Positions 46,946 through 58,455 of a stretch of 64,000 nt of DNA are shown piece by piece. Source of the stretch: Sclerodactyla briareus (Eukaryota > Echinodermata > Holothuroidea > Dendrochirotida > Sclerodactylidae); NCBI GenBank assembly GCA_026419785.1, contig JAODTK010001610.1, positions 124,001 through 188,000 of the forward strand, written 5' to 3'. Each line of letters opens with the position of its first letter. Within the stretch, counting starts at the first letter, position 1. The notes beneath the pieces were generated by a model that had not been told where the DNA came from, searched no databases, and saw only the letters and a program-made list of their open reading frames with translations. A program made the translations under genes and the position numbers.

Positions 46946-47058
46946 ATAATCCTAAGTGGGTAGGTTGCCGGGAGAAATGATTTTTGAAGGTTTATACCAG
47001 GGGCGTACCCCCGGGGGGGGGGGGGGGGGTGTTGGCACGCATGACTTAAACTGGCCAC

Positions 47059-47092
47059 CACGAAGTTGGCGCATAGCGCACAATTAATGTTG
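47059..47092 (+). repeat. GCGCCA-hairpin motif copy
   Basis: GGCCACCACGAAGTTGGCGC followed by ATAGCGCACAA. It lies about 60 bp inside the CAGGGGCGTAC end. Confidence 0.65.
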
Positions 47093-47593
47093 AGGTCTAG
47101 AACCCACATATCCCAGGAACATTTCCTGGGCACAAAATTGGACATCTGAATTCCTCCGTTAGCCTCAGAACTAATGGTTTTTACATCCATATTTTTTTAA
47201 TTGCTTGCCAACTTTCACATATTTATAGGTTTGAACCTTAAAACATCGCATCTTCCGTAAACTTCCAACCTTTCTTCTATAGGCCAACTCAAAGTCTCGG
47301 CTCTTATATAAAGAAGCTATTCCAATAAATATAAAGTTACCCCTACCCATAATTTGGCACGAATGTCCTCTAGCCTAGGACAGCTGAACAAACACGTAGT
47401 TTATAGGAGGGAATCGAAAAAAATCAAATTCGCCAACAGCGGGTAGGTGAATGCGGGTAACGACTTCAATCGGAGAGTTGAAAAATAATTGTTCCCTCCT
47501 CTCCACTTTTTGTTTTGGTGAGAAACATTGTTTAGTTTGCGTGGGCCCTTTTATCTTGATTCTAGACCCCATCCCTTATAATATAACACATGT

Positions 47594-47712
47594 CAGGGGC
47601 GTAATGAGGTTTTGTCAACCCGGAGGCGCGGTTGAACGGAGCGCCACCACAGTTGGCGCGGAGAAATCATTTTAGGGTTTCGACACCTCCCAGGACCCGG
47701 AACTGACCCCTC
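47594..47712 (+). mobile_element. CAGGGGCGTA-type element fragment with hairpin motif
   Basis: Starts CAGGGGCGTAATGAGG, then GGAGCGCCACCACAGTTGGC then GCGGAGAAATCATTTT and GGTTTCGACACCTCCCAGGA. It shows the same order (CAGGGGCGTA end, then GCGCCA..TTGGCGC hairpin) as 46998-47092, which links the two motifs into one family. Confidence 0.55.
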
Positions 47713-48156
47713 TGAAGCCTGTGAGAGACCGTTTATACTTACACTATCTGTTAAAACGAAGTGCCTGCTCGTGGTGGAATCCCACTCAAAACAAAAATGA
47801 TTTAAGCACTCTAACTGGAATCTGTTGAATCTAACGTGAGGGTTGGGTGTTCGAATAATTGATGTTTATGAGCGGTCATTCTCCTCCTTCTGAACGTGTG
47901 CATTCATATCAGGCTGAATAACATTGATCATTGCATATGGCTTCATCTCTTTTGTCGGACAGGATGAAACTGCATTGGCCGTGGCTTCGCGTCCTCCTTG
48001 CCAAGAACATTCCCTTTTTGCAAATGACTCCCCTCCTGGGGCAGCTTTTTTTTTCCTCCTATGCAGACATTAAGAATGCGTAGTCTCCCCCCTCTCTCTG
48101 ACGTGATCCGGTTTGAGGAGAACAGAGACAAAGTGGGACTGCTGAATGAGTATCCT

Positions 48157-48210
48157 AACGGAGCGCCACCAATGAGTTGGCGGTAGCGTACCGAGATATT
48201 TTTTACTTTT
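48157..48210 (+). repeat. GCGCCA-hairpin motif copy
   Basis: CGGAGCGCCACCAATGAGTT, then GGCGGTAGCGTACCGAGATA, then a T run. It is closest to the consensus among the plus-strand copies. Confidence 0.65.
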
Positions 48211-48512
48211 CCTACCACCTGGACCGCCGGATCGAACTTCTGGGCTACCTTGCAAACTTGGATGTTCAAATGTTTTTTTTTTTGGAAAGAGTATGTCAGC
48301 AAGTGATTACAACTAGCTAATTACCAAGATCCCACTGAAAGTTTATAATTTACGTGAACAGGTGAAACTAAGGAACCCCCTCTGCTTAGCCCTTACGATC
48401 TGACCGGCAAAATGACAATATGTGAATAAATGTAGACCCCCTTGTGAACATACAGTGGGGACGCCGGAAGAGGAGGGATAGGATATTTTATAGTGTCGTC
48501 GAGTTACATCTG

Positions 48513-48565
48513 GCGAGAGCCATCATCAGTTGGCGCGTAGCGTACACAAAATATTTGTGGGGAAA
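48513..48565 (+). repeat. GCGCCA-hairpin motif copy
   Basis: GGCGAGAGCCATCATCAGTT, then GGCGCGTAGCGTACACAAAA and TATTTGTGGGG. Confidence 0.65.
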
Positions 48566-50808
48566 GGTCCTAGATGCAAGGGAATTACACTTCCTATTTT
48601 CCCCCGACTATTTTTAACATAGCTGATGCAGTAGCGCAGCCCTAGTTTTTGAAGGGGGATGAACAATGAAATATTTGCTTATTGGTATATCCGATAAAAT
48701 AACCAAATCCTTAACAAAAAAGTTGCCTAAATTCCATTGAAGTTCATGAGCCTACAGTACCTATACAGACCCACTATTTTTGTTGGCACTCAGTAGTAAA
48801 TATTTTGGGTAAACATTCCTCTTTTTCTTCCTCACCTCGTATCTCCCCATTCTTCCCCCGAATTGCGCTATTCGAGTTCTCGGTCTCAATTGATTAGGCA
48901 CTGCCACGGAAGCCTGTGATATTTGGGTTTCTATCCCTAAATCATTGGTTTTCTTAATTATGACACCCGGGCTATACTGTCTGACTATATTTGGCAGGGA
49001 CTTTCGTTTGACCCAATCTCATGGAGAATTTTACCTTCCTTAATTGAGTTTTTCCGAGTTTTACCAATACGAATATTCGGTGTAAGCATATATGCTAAAA
49101 TGGTGAAGCCTGGTGATGCAGTCATGGCATGGAGCACATGCTGTTTAACAAGGTGATGGGGTGATGGGCTTTCGAACCAGAAAATACTCAGTTGTTAATG
49201 TTGAAGTCAATGGAGCGCCGCTAAAACGTGACGGTATATATATATATCCTCTCCATCCCCGGGGTGGGGCGCCCACAGTGTAATGCCACAGCCAGAAAAC
49301 GAACTCGTCGGAATTAAGCATATCAATACACGATTACAAAAGTCTCCGTTACATCATTGGGCGTCCACCACCGTCAACAGAAAATTGGAAATAGAAAAAG
49401 AGAAAAACGTGAAATGTTACGGCCCCAGACTACATAAATATCTTTGCTCCAGATCGCATGTAAGGCGCGTTGTAGAGGCTGTTATATTAATATTTTTTTT
49501 TTTTTTTTTTTTGGGGGGGGGGGGGGAGGGGGATTATTACCTGAACAACTAAGTGGGGCACCATCATCGGCTGGAGCTGATCGTAATATTATTTTGTTTA
49601 GGGGGGCTTTAGTAGAACCGCGCCTGATTGTACCGAACAGGGTAACGTTGTGCTATTGAGCTGTAATCTGCAGGCTGTGGGGTTTGCTTTCATGGAGCAG
49701 GATAATGGTCCATCCACCAAAGGATTTCAACATTAATTTATGTCGAAATTGAATAGAACTCATGCCTTATAACGACTATGGACGGACCACCGGGATCGTC
49801 ATGGTCCCCGTGACTTTTTTCCAGAGATAGGCTGTGTGGGTCGGATTTTGAAGAGCTGTTTCTGGGGGTCGGATTTTAGGACGGAGCCTGATGATGTAAA
49901 CAACGGTGATTGTCCAGCAAAGTAGGGGGGGGGGGGGGTCTGTCCAGTAGTGATGGCGAAGACACTTCGAAGACCTTTTTAGCAAGCATAGGCTAGGCCT
50001 AGGATAGCATTTGATAGGATGGGGCGGAGTGGAGGGGAGGGGGCGGGCTATAGTGCTAGAATGTAGGAAACATTTTGACATTATTTATATTTAATACAAT
50101 TCCCGCTGGCATGTAGAATACACCCGACACCACTCCATTCACGGGAATAAGACCATAAGAGGTCACTACTGATGGCGCTTGTTTTCCGCGACATGTGATC
50201 AGCATCGTGGACACTCTCAGTATTTCGAGCACCCTGTCATTGTAGGCCCGATTTGTATGATATATGACCTATCACTGCACCCACCCGCCCTTCTTCGCCT
50301 CCTACGCCCAGGAGTGACACTCGCGAATCACCTCCCGCATTTACATTATACAACTTCCCGGTTGATCCATGATAGTGAGTATAGGCTATACATACGCTAT
50401 GAGGGCGATGATTTATAGCCTCACCGCGATCAATGTAAGACACCAAGAGAGAACGTATAGCCGTGCTGTACAATGTGTGGGAGGGATCGGAAGAGAAACA
50501 GCCTACTGAAACTCATCATCTGTTGCATGTGATGCCTTCATTTGAATTATTGGAAACATTCCCAAAAGCCTAATTATTTTAAACAGACGCTCCGATTCCC
50601 CCTTCAGGATGGTTTTTAATTTCAAACATTGAACCCCCTATTATACCCTGGACAATAGAAAAAAATCGGCCGTAGGTAAGCGGCAGGCATTCCACGACTC
50701 ATCAAAGGCAACTACTATATTAGTGATCAATGAGAAATCTGGACAATCTGACGTTATCCATAATAGATATTCTTAATAAAGCATTCGCCAGGTGTGTGTG
50801 TGGGTGGA

Positions 50809-50811
<3 letters not shown>
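48566..50811. other. Non-coding DNA inside the inverted-array interval
   Basis: T16-20 followed by G14 at about 49493-49526, and G13-14 at 49925-49938. Two small frames at 49283-49659 exist only because they cross these runs. No gene supported. Confidence 0.35.

Positions 50812-50839
<28 letters not shown>
50812..50839 (+). repeat. Run of 28 G
   Basis: Uninterrupted G run after a GTGTGTGTGGGTGGAGGA lead. It lies just upstream of the LINE relic. Confidence 0.9.
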
Positions 50840-50934
50840 TGGACCAAGACCACTGTGTCAGTTTTATAGAAAAAATAACAAAGAAGGTAGCGCAACGCGA
50901 CACAAGGACGTAGCAGGAGGCTGGGGGGAAGGAA

Positions 50935-51570
50935 TGAGTGGAAGTCGGTGCCTGAATAAATTTTGGAGACGCAGTGGAGAGGAAATCAGTCTATCAAAAT
51001 GCAAAGTCTTGCCGAGTCACAGGAAGATAAAACCTTTAACCCGAGTGTTGCCGACTTAAAAATGTTGCGATTCACATTAGGAGAAACTGACCTATCCCCA
51101 CGCGGTTAAACTATTCAACCACGACCTGCGATGAGTTCAGAAGATGCAGGGAAAGCCACAACTGACTTTTTAAGGCGGTGTTTATCATGCTCCTCTGACA
51201 TCAAAGAGAGGCTCTACTAGACCTTACTCTTGTTCGCCCACATCTGGATTATGCGACTGCAGCCTAGGATTCCTACACTGTTAGAAAAGTTCAACGGCAG
51301 GCGGCACGTTCTGTTAAAGGACAGTTATAGAGAGTGCATGCAGTGTCACCAATCTAGTCTTTAAAGCTAGAAGAGAGGCAATCGCGTGTCTTGTCCTTAT
51401 TTATATGTTGGTTGCCACACTATCCCAAAACGTGAAAGATGGAGGAGAGGTTATCAGAGCAGTGAAATTGTCCCCTCAGCAGCTTCTGACGTCCATATTA
51501 TTATTCCTAGGACTATAAAGCACGGACTGAAGATTGTCAGAAATTTGTAAATAAGACCGTCGGCCTCCTT
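50935..51570 (+). mobile_element. LINE (Jockey/CR1-like) reverse-transcriptase relic, C-terminal part
   Basis: Conceptual pieces in shifting frames follow the order of the C-terminal reverse-transcriptase and thumb region of Jockey/CR1-clade LINEs: SLSKCKVLPSHRK (family: W..xFNxSKCKVLRVT), then FLRRCLSCSSDIKERLY (family: FLRRNL..C..DIKExxY), then RPHLDYATAA (family: RPxLEYAxxVWDPY), then VQRQAARSVKG (family: VQRRAARFV), then SVTNLVFKARREAIACLV (family: L..RR...RL..MYK). At least three frameshifts and several stops separate them, so the copy is dead. Assignment rests on remembered family motifs. Confidence 0.75.
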
Positions 51571-53282
51571 TTTCTAAAAGAACTTTCTCTCCCTAATTAC
51601 TGTCAACCCCGCTGACGACTCAGTTTGACCCCGTCGTGCTTTCGTCCACTTCGACCAGGTCTGATCTCTGTGCGCTGATTAATTCCTTCCGTTTCGTTGG
51701 CGTATCTCGCAAGTCCCGGAAAGAATTGGCTTCTTGTTTCCCCAGTCGGCTTCCGAAGTGCCCAGATGTTGGAGCCACGTGATATGCACTGTATTTAGAA
51801 TCCCGAGTTGCTGGCATATTCCCGTGATAATGACTACTATCCGATTGAAAAGTTTTACACTCCTATATCTTCCACGTGATCCGCTCTTCTCTGTCTTCTT
51901 CACATCGATTTCATGTTTGTCCCTTCCTCTCCCGTGTCTATTTTCTCTTCCAAACTTTTGCCGAATGGACAAAAAAATCCGCCCACCGACGACCAAATAT
52001 TGGGGTTGTTCGCCGGGCCGCCTCAATAATGATCATCTTAAATTGCCGTTTTAACTGGCTTCAGTGCTCTTATTCCCGCATTGCCCCTTGGATTCATATT
52101 CTATGGAAGTTTGCCGCAAAGCCGTACAAATCATCCACCATGTACAGACATTGCGGCATAGATGCCCGCCGCCTCAACGGGCCATCACAAGTCTCGCTGG
52201 GTGTCATTGTTTACCCATGGGACCATTTGTTTTACCAATGCATAAATCCAATTATTTTCAACCTATACGCGATCGAGTGTTTGTTTTTCTCAGTTAAAAA
52301 CAGACTACACGGACCATGCTTGCCCCGGATTAAAAATAAGTTGATTGCTATACCGGCGATGCCATGAAAACAAAAATACTGTAAAGCCCATCACGGGGGT
52401 TTTGTCACGGACCACGGACAATTTCCACGTACTACAACAGTGGAATCGTCCAGGTGTTCTGTGGGCAACAAAACGACCCATGGTAAAAGAAATATTGGAA
52501 TCGTACCTGGACTGAAAGCCCAATGTAAAGCCCCCCCCCCCATCCACACAGACACGACAAATATTTGAGATGCACACATTACCTTCCGCCCAATTGTTTC
52601 ATTACATTATTAATATTCCTTCAAAAATGATGGGAGGGACGGCCTTCCGTCTTTCCGTCTTGGACTGGGGGAGGGAACATGGTTTTAAATGGGGAGACGT
52701 CTTCCCGCCGTCATGATTTTGGTGTTTTGTGAGATGGCAGGGAATACGAGGGCGATTTCATACCCTATCCTTCTGGGAGCCCATGCGATTTTTCGAGGGA
52801 AGGGGAAAAAGTACTTGGTACTTAGGGTGGTTGCCACAGGAAGTTTCAACTGGAGGTACACGGTTGGCCACTATATAACAAAAATAGGCACGGTCAATTT
52901 CCGTAGAAGTTCTGCAGCTGAGGTTATGCCAACAATTCCTTCCCCATTCCCCCGCCCCTCCTTGGCGACTTACTAAGCATTAATGAATTTCGAACCGTTA
53001 CGAATTCCCAATCCTCTTGCTTCATGGCCGGTACCCACCGGGCACCGGGGAGGGGGGGGGGGAAGGGGGAGGTTGGGGTCAGAACCGCCTCCCCCCATGA
53101 CCCAGTGGCCAATAAATTTTTTAACAAACAAAAACTGATTCTTTTTTGCAGTTCAGTAAGGTTTTGGCCCTGTTTTAGCAAATATTACAGCACAGTGTCT
53201 AGGGGCCCATAAATTGTACTTATTATGGGTTAGCCCAATAGGGATGGGGAGGGCGCACTTTTGCTTTGGGGTCCGACTTCCA
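51571..53282. other. Non-coding DNA
   Basis: Overlapping frames on both strands at 51620-52577 lack splice context and recognisable domains. The plus-strand frame 51876-52367 (163 codons) is serine-, proline- and arginine-rich and ends without context. I see no gene that can be supported. Confidence 0.35.
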
Positions 53283-53334
53283 CCCCCCCCCCCTCCCCCC
53301 CCCCCCCCGCCCTCGTACGCGCCTGTCTTGCTTT

Positions 53335-53790
53335 CTATGGATATCGAACCATTTGTCCTATTTATGAATATCGCACCTTTTTGTCGATTATGATTACGAA
53401 ACTTTCTTCTAATATGAATATCGGAACCTTTTTTTCTATTATGAATAACGAACCTTTTCCTATTATGATAGCGAACCTTTTTTTTTCTATTATGATATCG
53501 AACCTTTTTTTCTATTATGGATATTCGAACCTTTTTTTTAGTTTGGATATCGAACCTTTGTTTCCATTATGAATATCGAACCTTATCTTCTATTTGAATA
53601 TAGCCGAACTTTCTTATATTATAAAAAACAACCTTTTGCTATCATTGATGATACCGAACCCTTTTCGGCCATTATGAATAACGAACCTTATGAACAAGAA
53701 CCTTTTTGCTCATTATGATACGAACCTTAATGAATAACGAACCTTATGAATAATGACCTTTTTGACAATGACCCTTATGAAATATAAACG
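53335..53790 (-). repeat. GGTTCGATATTCATAATAGA array, right arm (inverted)
   Basis: The plus strand reads TATTATGAATATCGAACCTT with T runs, about sixteen units of 22-28 bp. This is the reverse complement of the 46530-46945 units. Toward the right the units decay to AATAACGAACCTTATG. Confidence 0.9.
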
Positions 53791-54900
53791 CTTATGAATA
53801 TCGGGCTGTCACCTAACTGCCATCGCTGCATTTGAATTAGGGCGTCCAAATACAAACTGTCTTGGTCAGTCTCTGGTTTGTTTGAATCTGACTAAATATT
53901 ATTTAAATTTATCTGTAGACAGTAATAAATTAAATAATTATAGTGAAGGCTAATTAGTCTACAATTTCACTATAGATTCCAAAACATTTTTTCATGATGG
54001 TTTAGATTTGATAAATGAGCATACATGTTTATGAAATAGCCTAAAATGGCAACCCCCATAATTATTCTATAGAATTCTATATAAACTCCTATAGAAACTC
54101 TATATAATCCTATAGAAATTAATGAAACTGTTTATAAGTAAAATCAATTTCTCATCCATCTTTTGCAGTAGGCAGATAATCAGGTCCTTTCGGACAAGCT
54201 AACAGAACAGCCAGACGACCCAAACATCTTGAGGCCTGTCCACATATCTAAATCTCCTCTTTTATTGTTATTTAGAGCATAGAATGTCTAATTTCTTAAA
54301 TGGGCTGCATGTTGTGTTGCGTGGGGGGTGGGGGGGGGGGGGTTACATATAGCCTATAACGAACCAAAATGAAACAAAGTAACATTGTGGCAGGCATGGC
54401 GCGCTAAAAAGTGGAAAACGTTGAGGTGAGCGCATTAGCAGTAACGAACTGCTTCGCCGCCTTCCTGTCATTAACACATTATGAAGGTGTTAAAAGATGC
54501 GCGGATATACTGCTTATTCCTTAATCTGGCCAACTCTCCCTCCCAACCATTTGAATTATAGTCAAAGTCAAGTTGTCGTCACCCATCAGTGCAACAGCTT
54601 GCTCCTCATCTTTAAGTTGAAGTGTTGACAGACGAGGATACACAATGAATTGATGTTTCATTGATAACAATTTGATGTTACCCACTAATTAGAATATTAT
54701 CAATACAGATGTTGTGACGTTATCATGTGAGCAGCAAAAATTCCGGAAACTATCCAGAAGACAACAGGACGCCTTTTAACTAGCAGCCCACACAACGTTC
54801 ATCATATTTTTCCACTGCAATTTACCTGCACTATTAATTATTATATTATTAGTATTATTATTATTATTATTATTTTATTAATTATATTCTCAATGCTTAG
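53791..54900. other. Spacer with first TCTATAGAA cluster
   Basis: Contains a short cluster of ATTCTATAGAATTCTATA and CTCTATATAATCCTATAGAA words at 54060-54130, a G run at 54329-54341 and an ATT microsatellite at 54844-54885. No gene. Confidence 0.6.
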
Positions 54901-54904
54901 CTTT

Positions 54905-55112
54905 CAGATTCTATATAGGTCTATAGAGTTCTGAAAATAATCGATAGAACTCTATAAGTGACTACTGCTTACACAAACGGTTAATATAAAATGTTTTTAT
55001 CGAAATCTATAGAAACTATGAAATCTATAGAAAAACATGAGCTTCATTTTAGAAAATTGGCATTTTCTTCTAATAGAGACCTGAACTCTATCGACTACGT
55101 CATAGAATTCTA
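54905..55112. repeat. Degenerate TCTATAGAAA array, right side
   Basis: Words such as TTCTATATAGGTCTATAGAG, AAATCTATAGAAACTATG and AAATCTATAGAAAAACATG. Same word family as 44852-45175. With 54060-54130 it places this repeat outside both inverted arrays. Confidence 0.75.
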
Positions 55113-55369
55113 AGAACTTTTTGTAAGGGTAAGGGTTCGTAATAAAAATACAAGAGGTTGACTGTAGTTTCAAGGTCAATGAGAATTGTTGTTTATGGTA
55201 TAATTTCAGTGTTTAACCTCACTGATATGTATGAGTGGGGAGCCAATGAGGTAGAAATTTCCATAGAGTGTGCGGAGATACGGCCGTGAATCCAACGGGA
55301 CAGAATCCCTACTAGTCGAAACTGAACTACAGAATACTTTTTCGAAAATCAATATCTCATTTGGCTGGC

Positions 55370-55445
55370 CCGGGGGGGGGGCACAAGTTTTCGAGGGGGG
55401 CACGTTCCCCCTGCCTCCCCCCCTTGGCGACGCCACTGGTCCCCA
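55370..55445 (-). mobile_element. Terminal fragment of a CAGTGGCGTCGCC-type element
   Basis: The minus strand reads CCAGTGGCGTCGCCAAGGGG, then GGGAGGCAGGGGGAACGTGC, then CCCCCTCGAAAACTTGTGCC. The CAGTGGCGTxGCCAxGGGGGG start is a common end of non-autonomous DNA elements in invertebrates. Only one end is seen. The minus-strand 143-codon frame across it is accidental. Confidence 0.55.
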
Positions 55446-56880
55446 CTTAGCCCGTAGCCCTACGACTCGATCATTTTCATCTGATCGACCAGATCCACCA
55501 GAGGGGGGGTTTGCTACACTAAATATAACAGGTAACAATCCCCGTCTGGGTGCAAGCTTGCTGGAAACCTCTTCCTCAGTTAGATGTAGGATGAGAATTA
55601 AAACCCCATGACCCACGAGGAGATAGTGGGATTGCATTGGAATTTTATTCCTGGGGTGGTATTTTTAACAAAGAATTCCATCCAGGCAGAGGAGGCTAAT
55701 TTACTAGTCACCCATTCCGACCTTGTCCGACCACATCGACCTGGAATAATGGGAGAAGTGTTTTTTTTTTCATGAAATTGGAAATACTAATATAGGCCTT
55801 CTTATAAGAATGATTGAAGTACTCCTTTCCTCCTCAAGAATTGAAAATACCTAGAGGTACTGGTTGGAGGATATTTGAAGCTATAGTAAACAATCAGCTT
55901 CAATGAGGCAGAAAGTAATCGTAGCTGAATCCCTATTCCATGTTTGAATTGGGGAAATGTGCTAGATGGCCCATAGAGTCAGAACATCCAGGCGGGTAAT
56001 GTTGACCCAACCAGGACGGCTTTTGCTACTTTTCACATAGCGCCCTCCATTCAGTACAGACTTGCCACTTGGACTCGATTCACCTATGGAATTGACATGA
56101 TGTGTTACCAATGACAGGTTACGTACGTTTTCAATAGAAAAGAATCAATTTCAAGCATGAGAAGCAGCATGACAGTTTTGACTAAACTTATGTACTGGTG
56201 TGCACTTCCACTGGCTGACAGTCACTTCGCAGCTTGGTCTTTGAATTGACTTCAAGGTCTGACAATAATATTCTCTCGAATAGGAATCAGATTGCCTGCA
56301 AACCATGGTGAAACTGGAGGATGATTCTTTCGTGCCAAGTTGTGGTAATCTTGTAATTTGCCTCTCCTCTGCCTCTCGCGACTATGTACATTCAGTACGT
56401 TGCAATATACCTAACGTCATGCCTAAGGCCAAGGAAAAAAAAAAGCAGTTTCTGTCCCCCGCCCGCACGCTTTTTTTAGATAATTGTCAAATTTCTTTTT
56501 TTTTTTTGACAACTTCACGTTGGTCACTTCTTCAAATCTGGTTTTTAAAGAAACAAGCTTACTAATGTATGCCATGCAAATTATGTAAGGAACATTTTGG
56601 GATGGCTTTGTGGCCACTAGGGGGTATAACCTCAGGGGAAAAAAGAAGCCTCATGCTCATTTCCAGAACTGCTGTCCCGCGAATACATACAACTACAATA
56701 TAGGTATTCCTGGACTGTCGAGAACCAAAAAAAAAAAAAAGGCCCTCATGCCCAAAACTTGGCAGCGAAGTTAGGACGAGAAAACTTTTTTTTTGAGCTT
56801 GGTAACATTAAAAAAATTACACACGTGTGTATGTAACATAGCCTAGTCCACTAACTTACACTAACTTTTGGTCTCTGGCA
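55446..56880. other. Non-coding DNA
   Basis: Poly-A and poly-T runs at 56433, 56500 and 56725. A frame at 56305-56565 ends in a phenylalanine-rich stretch created by the T run. No supported gene. Confidence 0.35.
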
Positions 56881-58455
56881 GTGAATGGACACTTAAGAAT
56901 ATTCGTTCAATTTTTAGAAAGCTTCCAAATATCATACACACAGAAAATACACCCGAATGTACGTAGGCTTTTTAAAAGTAAATTATAGATCGATCGACCT
57001 TCCAGAATCACAAATTCGAACGAATATTTCAAGTTTTCCCAGGCCGTCACGTCGCTGACTCCGATCCTAGAACCTGGCTAGAAAGCGGACGTGTTTGCAG
57101 TACGTACTGATCGCTAATGCAGCATATGCAGTATCATCGCTATCACATATTCCGATATCGTCAACTAACCCCCAATTTGCTCACCTGTCGCCTATACCTA
57201 GCCACACTAATTCCGTAGCCTAATCGTGGTAGCCTACGCCCCCCCCCCCATCCTAAAATCGGCAATTGGTTTTTCATTCTTCGTGACTGTTTCCATCGTT
57301 CTTGATTAGTCAAATCGCAATTTTTCAGTAGAAAATTGAGTATCTTCTTGTACACGTTATATTACTTCCTGAGACAAAAGTTCTTACTTCGTGGCAGGCC
57401 GCGAATCCGTTCCAAATGCGCAAATTGAGGAGGGTTCAAATAAAAGTACTGATTTTGTTATCTTTCACCTAGTTTTCTGAATTTTCACCGGATTGGCCTT
57501 TAGTATCCATTTTGAAGAGCGTGAGGAGGTGAATCCATGGCGTATTATCATTAGGATCGGAGTCATACGAAGGAAACTTATTGCAGTCAGAGTGCGAGGT
57601 GCGCAAAATTGAGGGAGGACCATGCTACTTTAAACAAAGCACCATGCTACGATAAAGGTCACGGTATAAACTAAAAGCCGAGTCTGAATTCCCTTATTCG
57701 GCCATTTTTTTAGTACTCACTCGAAATCGGCCAATTTTTCCATGTCACATAATAAATACCATCCCTGATAATAGTTCCGCGAAACTGTGCTATTGTCGTG
57801 TTGCTAAGGCAACATTCGATCGAGAAACAGTGTCCGCTATTTACCCAGGGGTCCGGGACTACCCATGATACTATAACTATGGCTAGCGGTCCTGTCCCAT
57901 ATCCTGCCGGAAGAATTATTTGGGTTATAAGGTCCCGCGTGACGGACACTTAAGAGTATCTGTCAATTTTTCTAAGATTCCAAATAGCAAAATACAGAAA
58001 CGCACTCAAATAGTCAAGAAGAGTGTGTACAACTACAAGTATATTTAGATCGATGGACTTTTCAAAATGATGAATTCAAGGTGGGTTTCAAGATTTCCCA
58101 GGCCGTCCCGTCGCTGACAACCGATCCTAGAACCCGGCTAGAAAGCGGACACACTAAGCAGTACGTAACTAATGTATGCATCTTATGCAGTTAATACTAA
58201 CAGCGCAATCAAAAGTTACAAAACTTAAAGCAGCAATATGCTACGATGAAGGTCACTGTCAAAAGCGGATCTGCATCCGTCATTCGGCTATTTTTGTGTG
58301 AGTACTCACTCTAACGGCCCCATTTCGCTGGTAATAATTCCACCCTGATTGGTTCCACGAAACTGGTCCATTATCGTGTTGCTAGGTAACGTTCGATCGA
58401 AAAACGGTGTCCGCTTTTTACCCAGTGTCCGCTTTTTTATCCAGGTATACTACTT
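56881..58455 (+). repeat. 1.06-kb tandem duplication, second unit with internal deletion
   Basis: GGACACTTAAGA (56887, 57944), CCCAGGCCGTC (57039, 58099), GATCCTAGAACC/CGGCTAGAAAG and CTACGAT(A/G)AAGGTCAC..TTCGGC repeat in order, with a period of 1057-1060 bp. Both units also contain GTGTTGCTA..TTCGATCGA..AA(C)GTGTCCGCT. The second unit lacks about 470 bp between the third and fourth landmarks. No coding region recognised in either unit. Confidence 0.85.

Larger units (their letters stand above)
46998..53325. mobile_element. Possible 6.3-kb terminal-inverted-repeat element
   Basis: The left end is CAGGGGCGTACCCCCGGGGG plus a G run. The right end, read on the minus strand, is CAGGCGCGTACGAGGGCGGG plus a G run. 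Both G runs are followed by GTG or GTGG. The ends lie about 10-50 bp inside the two inverted GGTTCGATATTC arrays. No transposase frame was recognised inside, and no target-site duplication is evident. The alternative is two unrelated insertions of one short family in opposite orientation. Confidence 0.35.

Noticed and set aside
49283-49659. Frames ending in poly-Phe and poly-Gly
   Set aside because: They exist only because of the T and G homopolymers at 49493-49526.
55206-55637. Opposing frames of 143 and 113 codons
   Set aside because: Both run through a CAGTGGCGTCGCC-type element end with G and C runs that keep frames open by composition.
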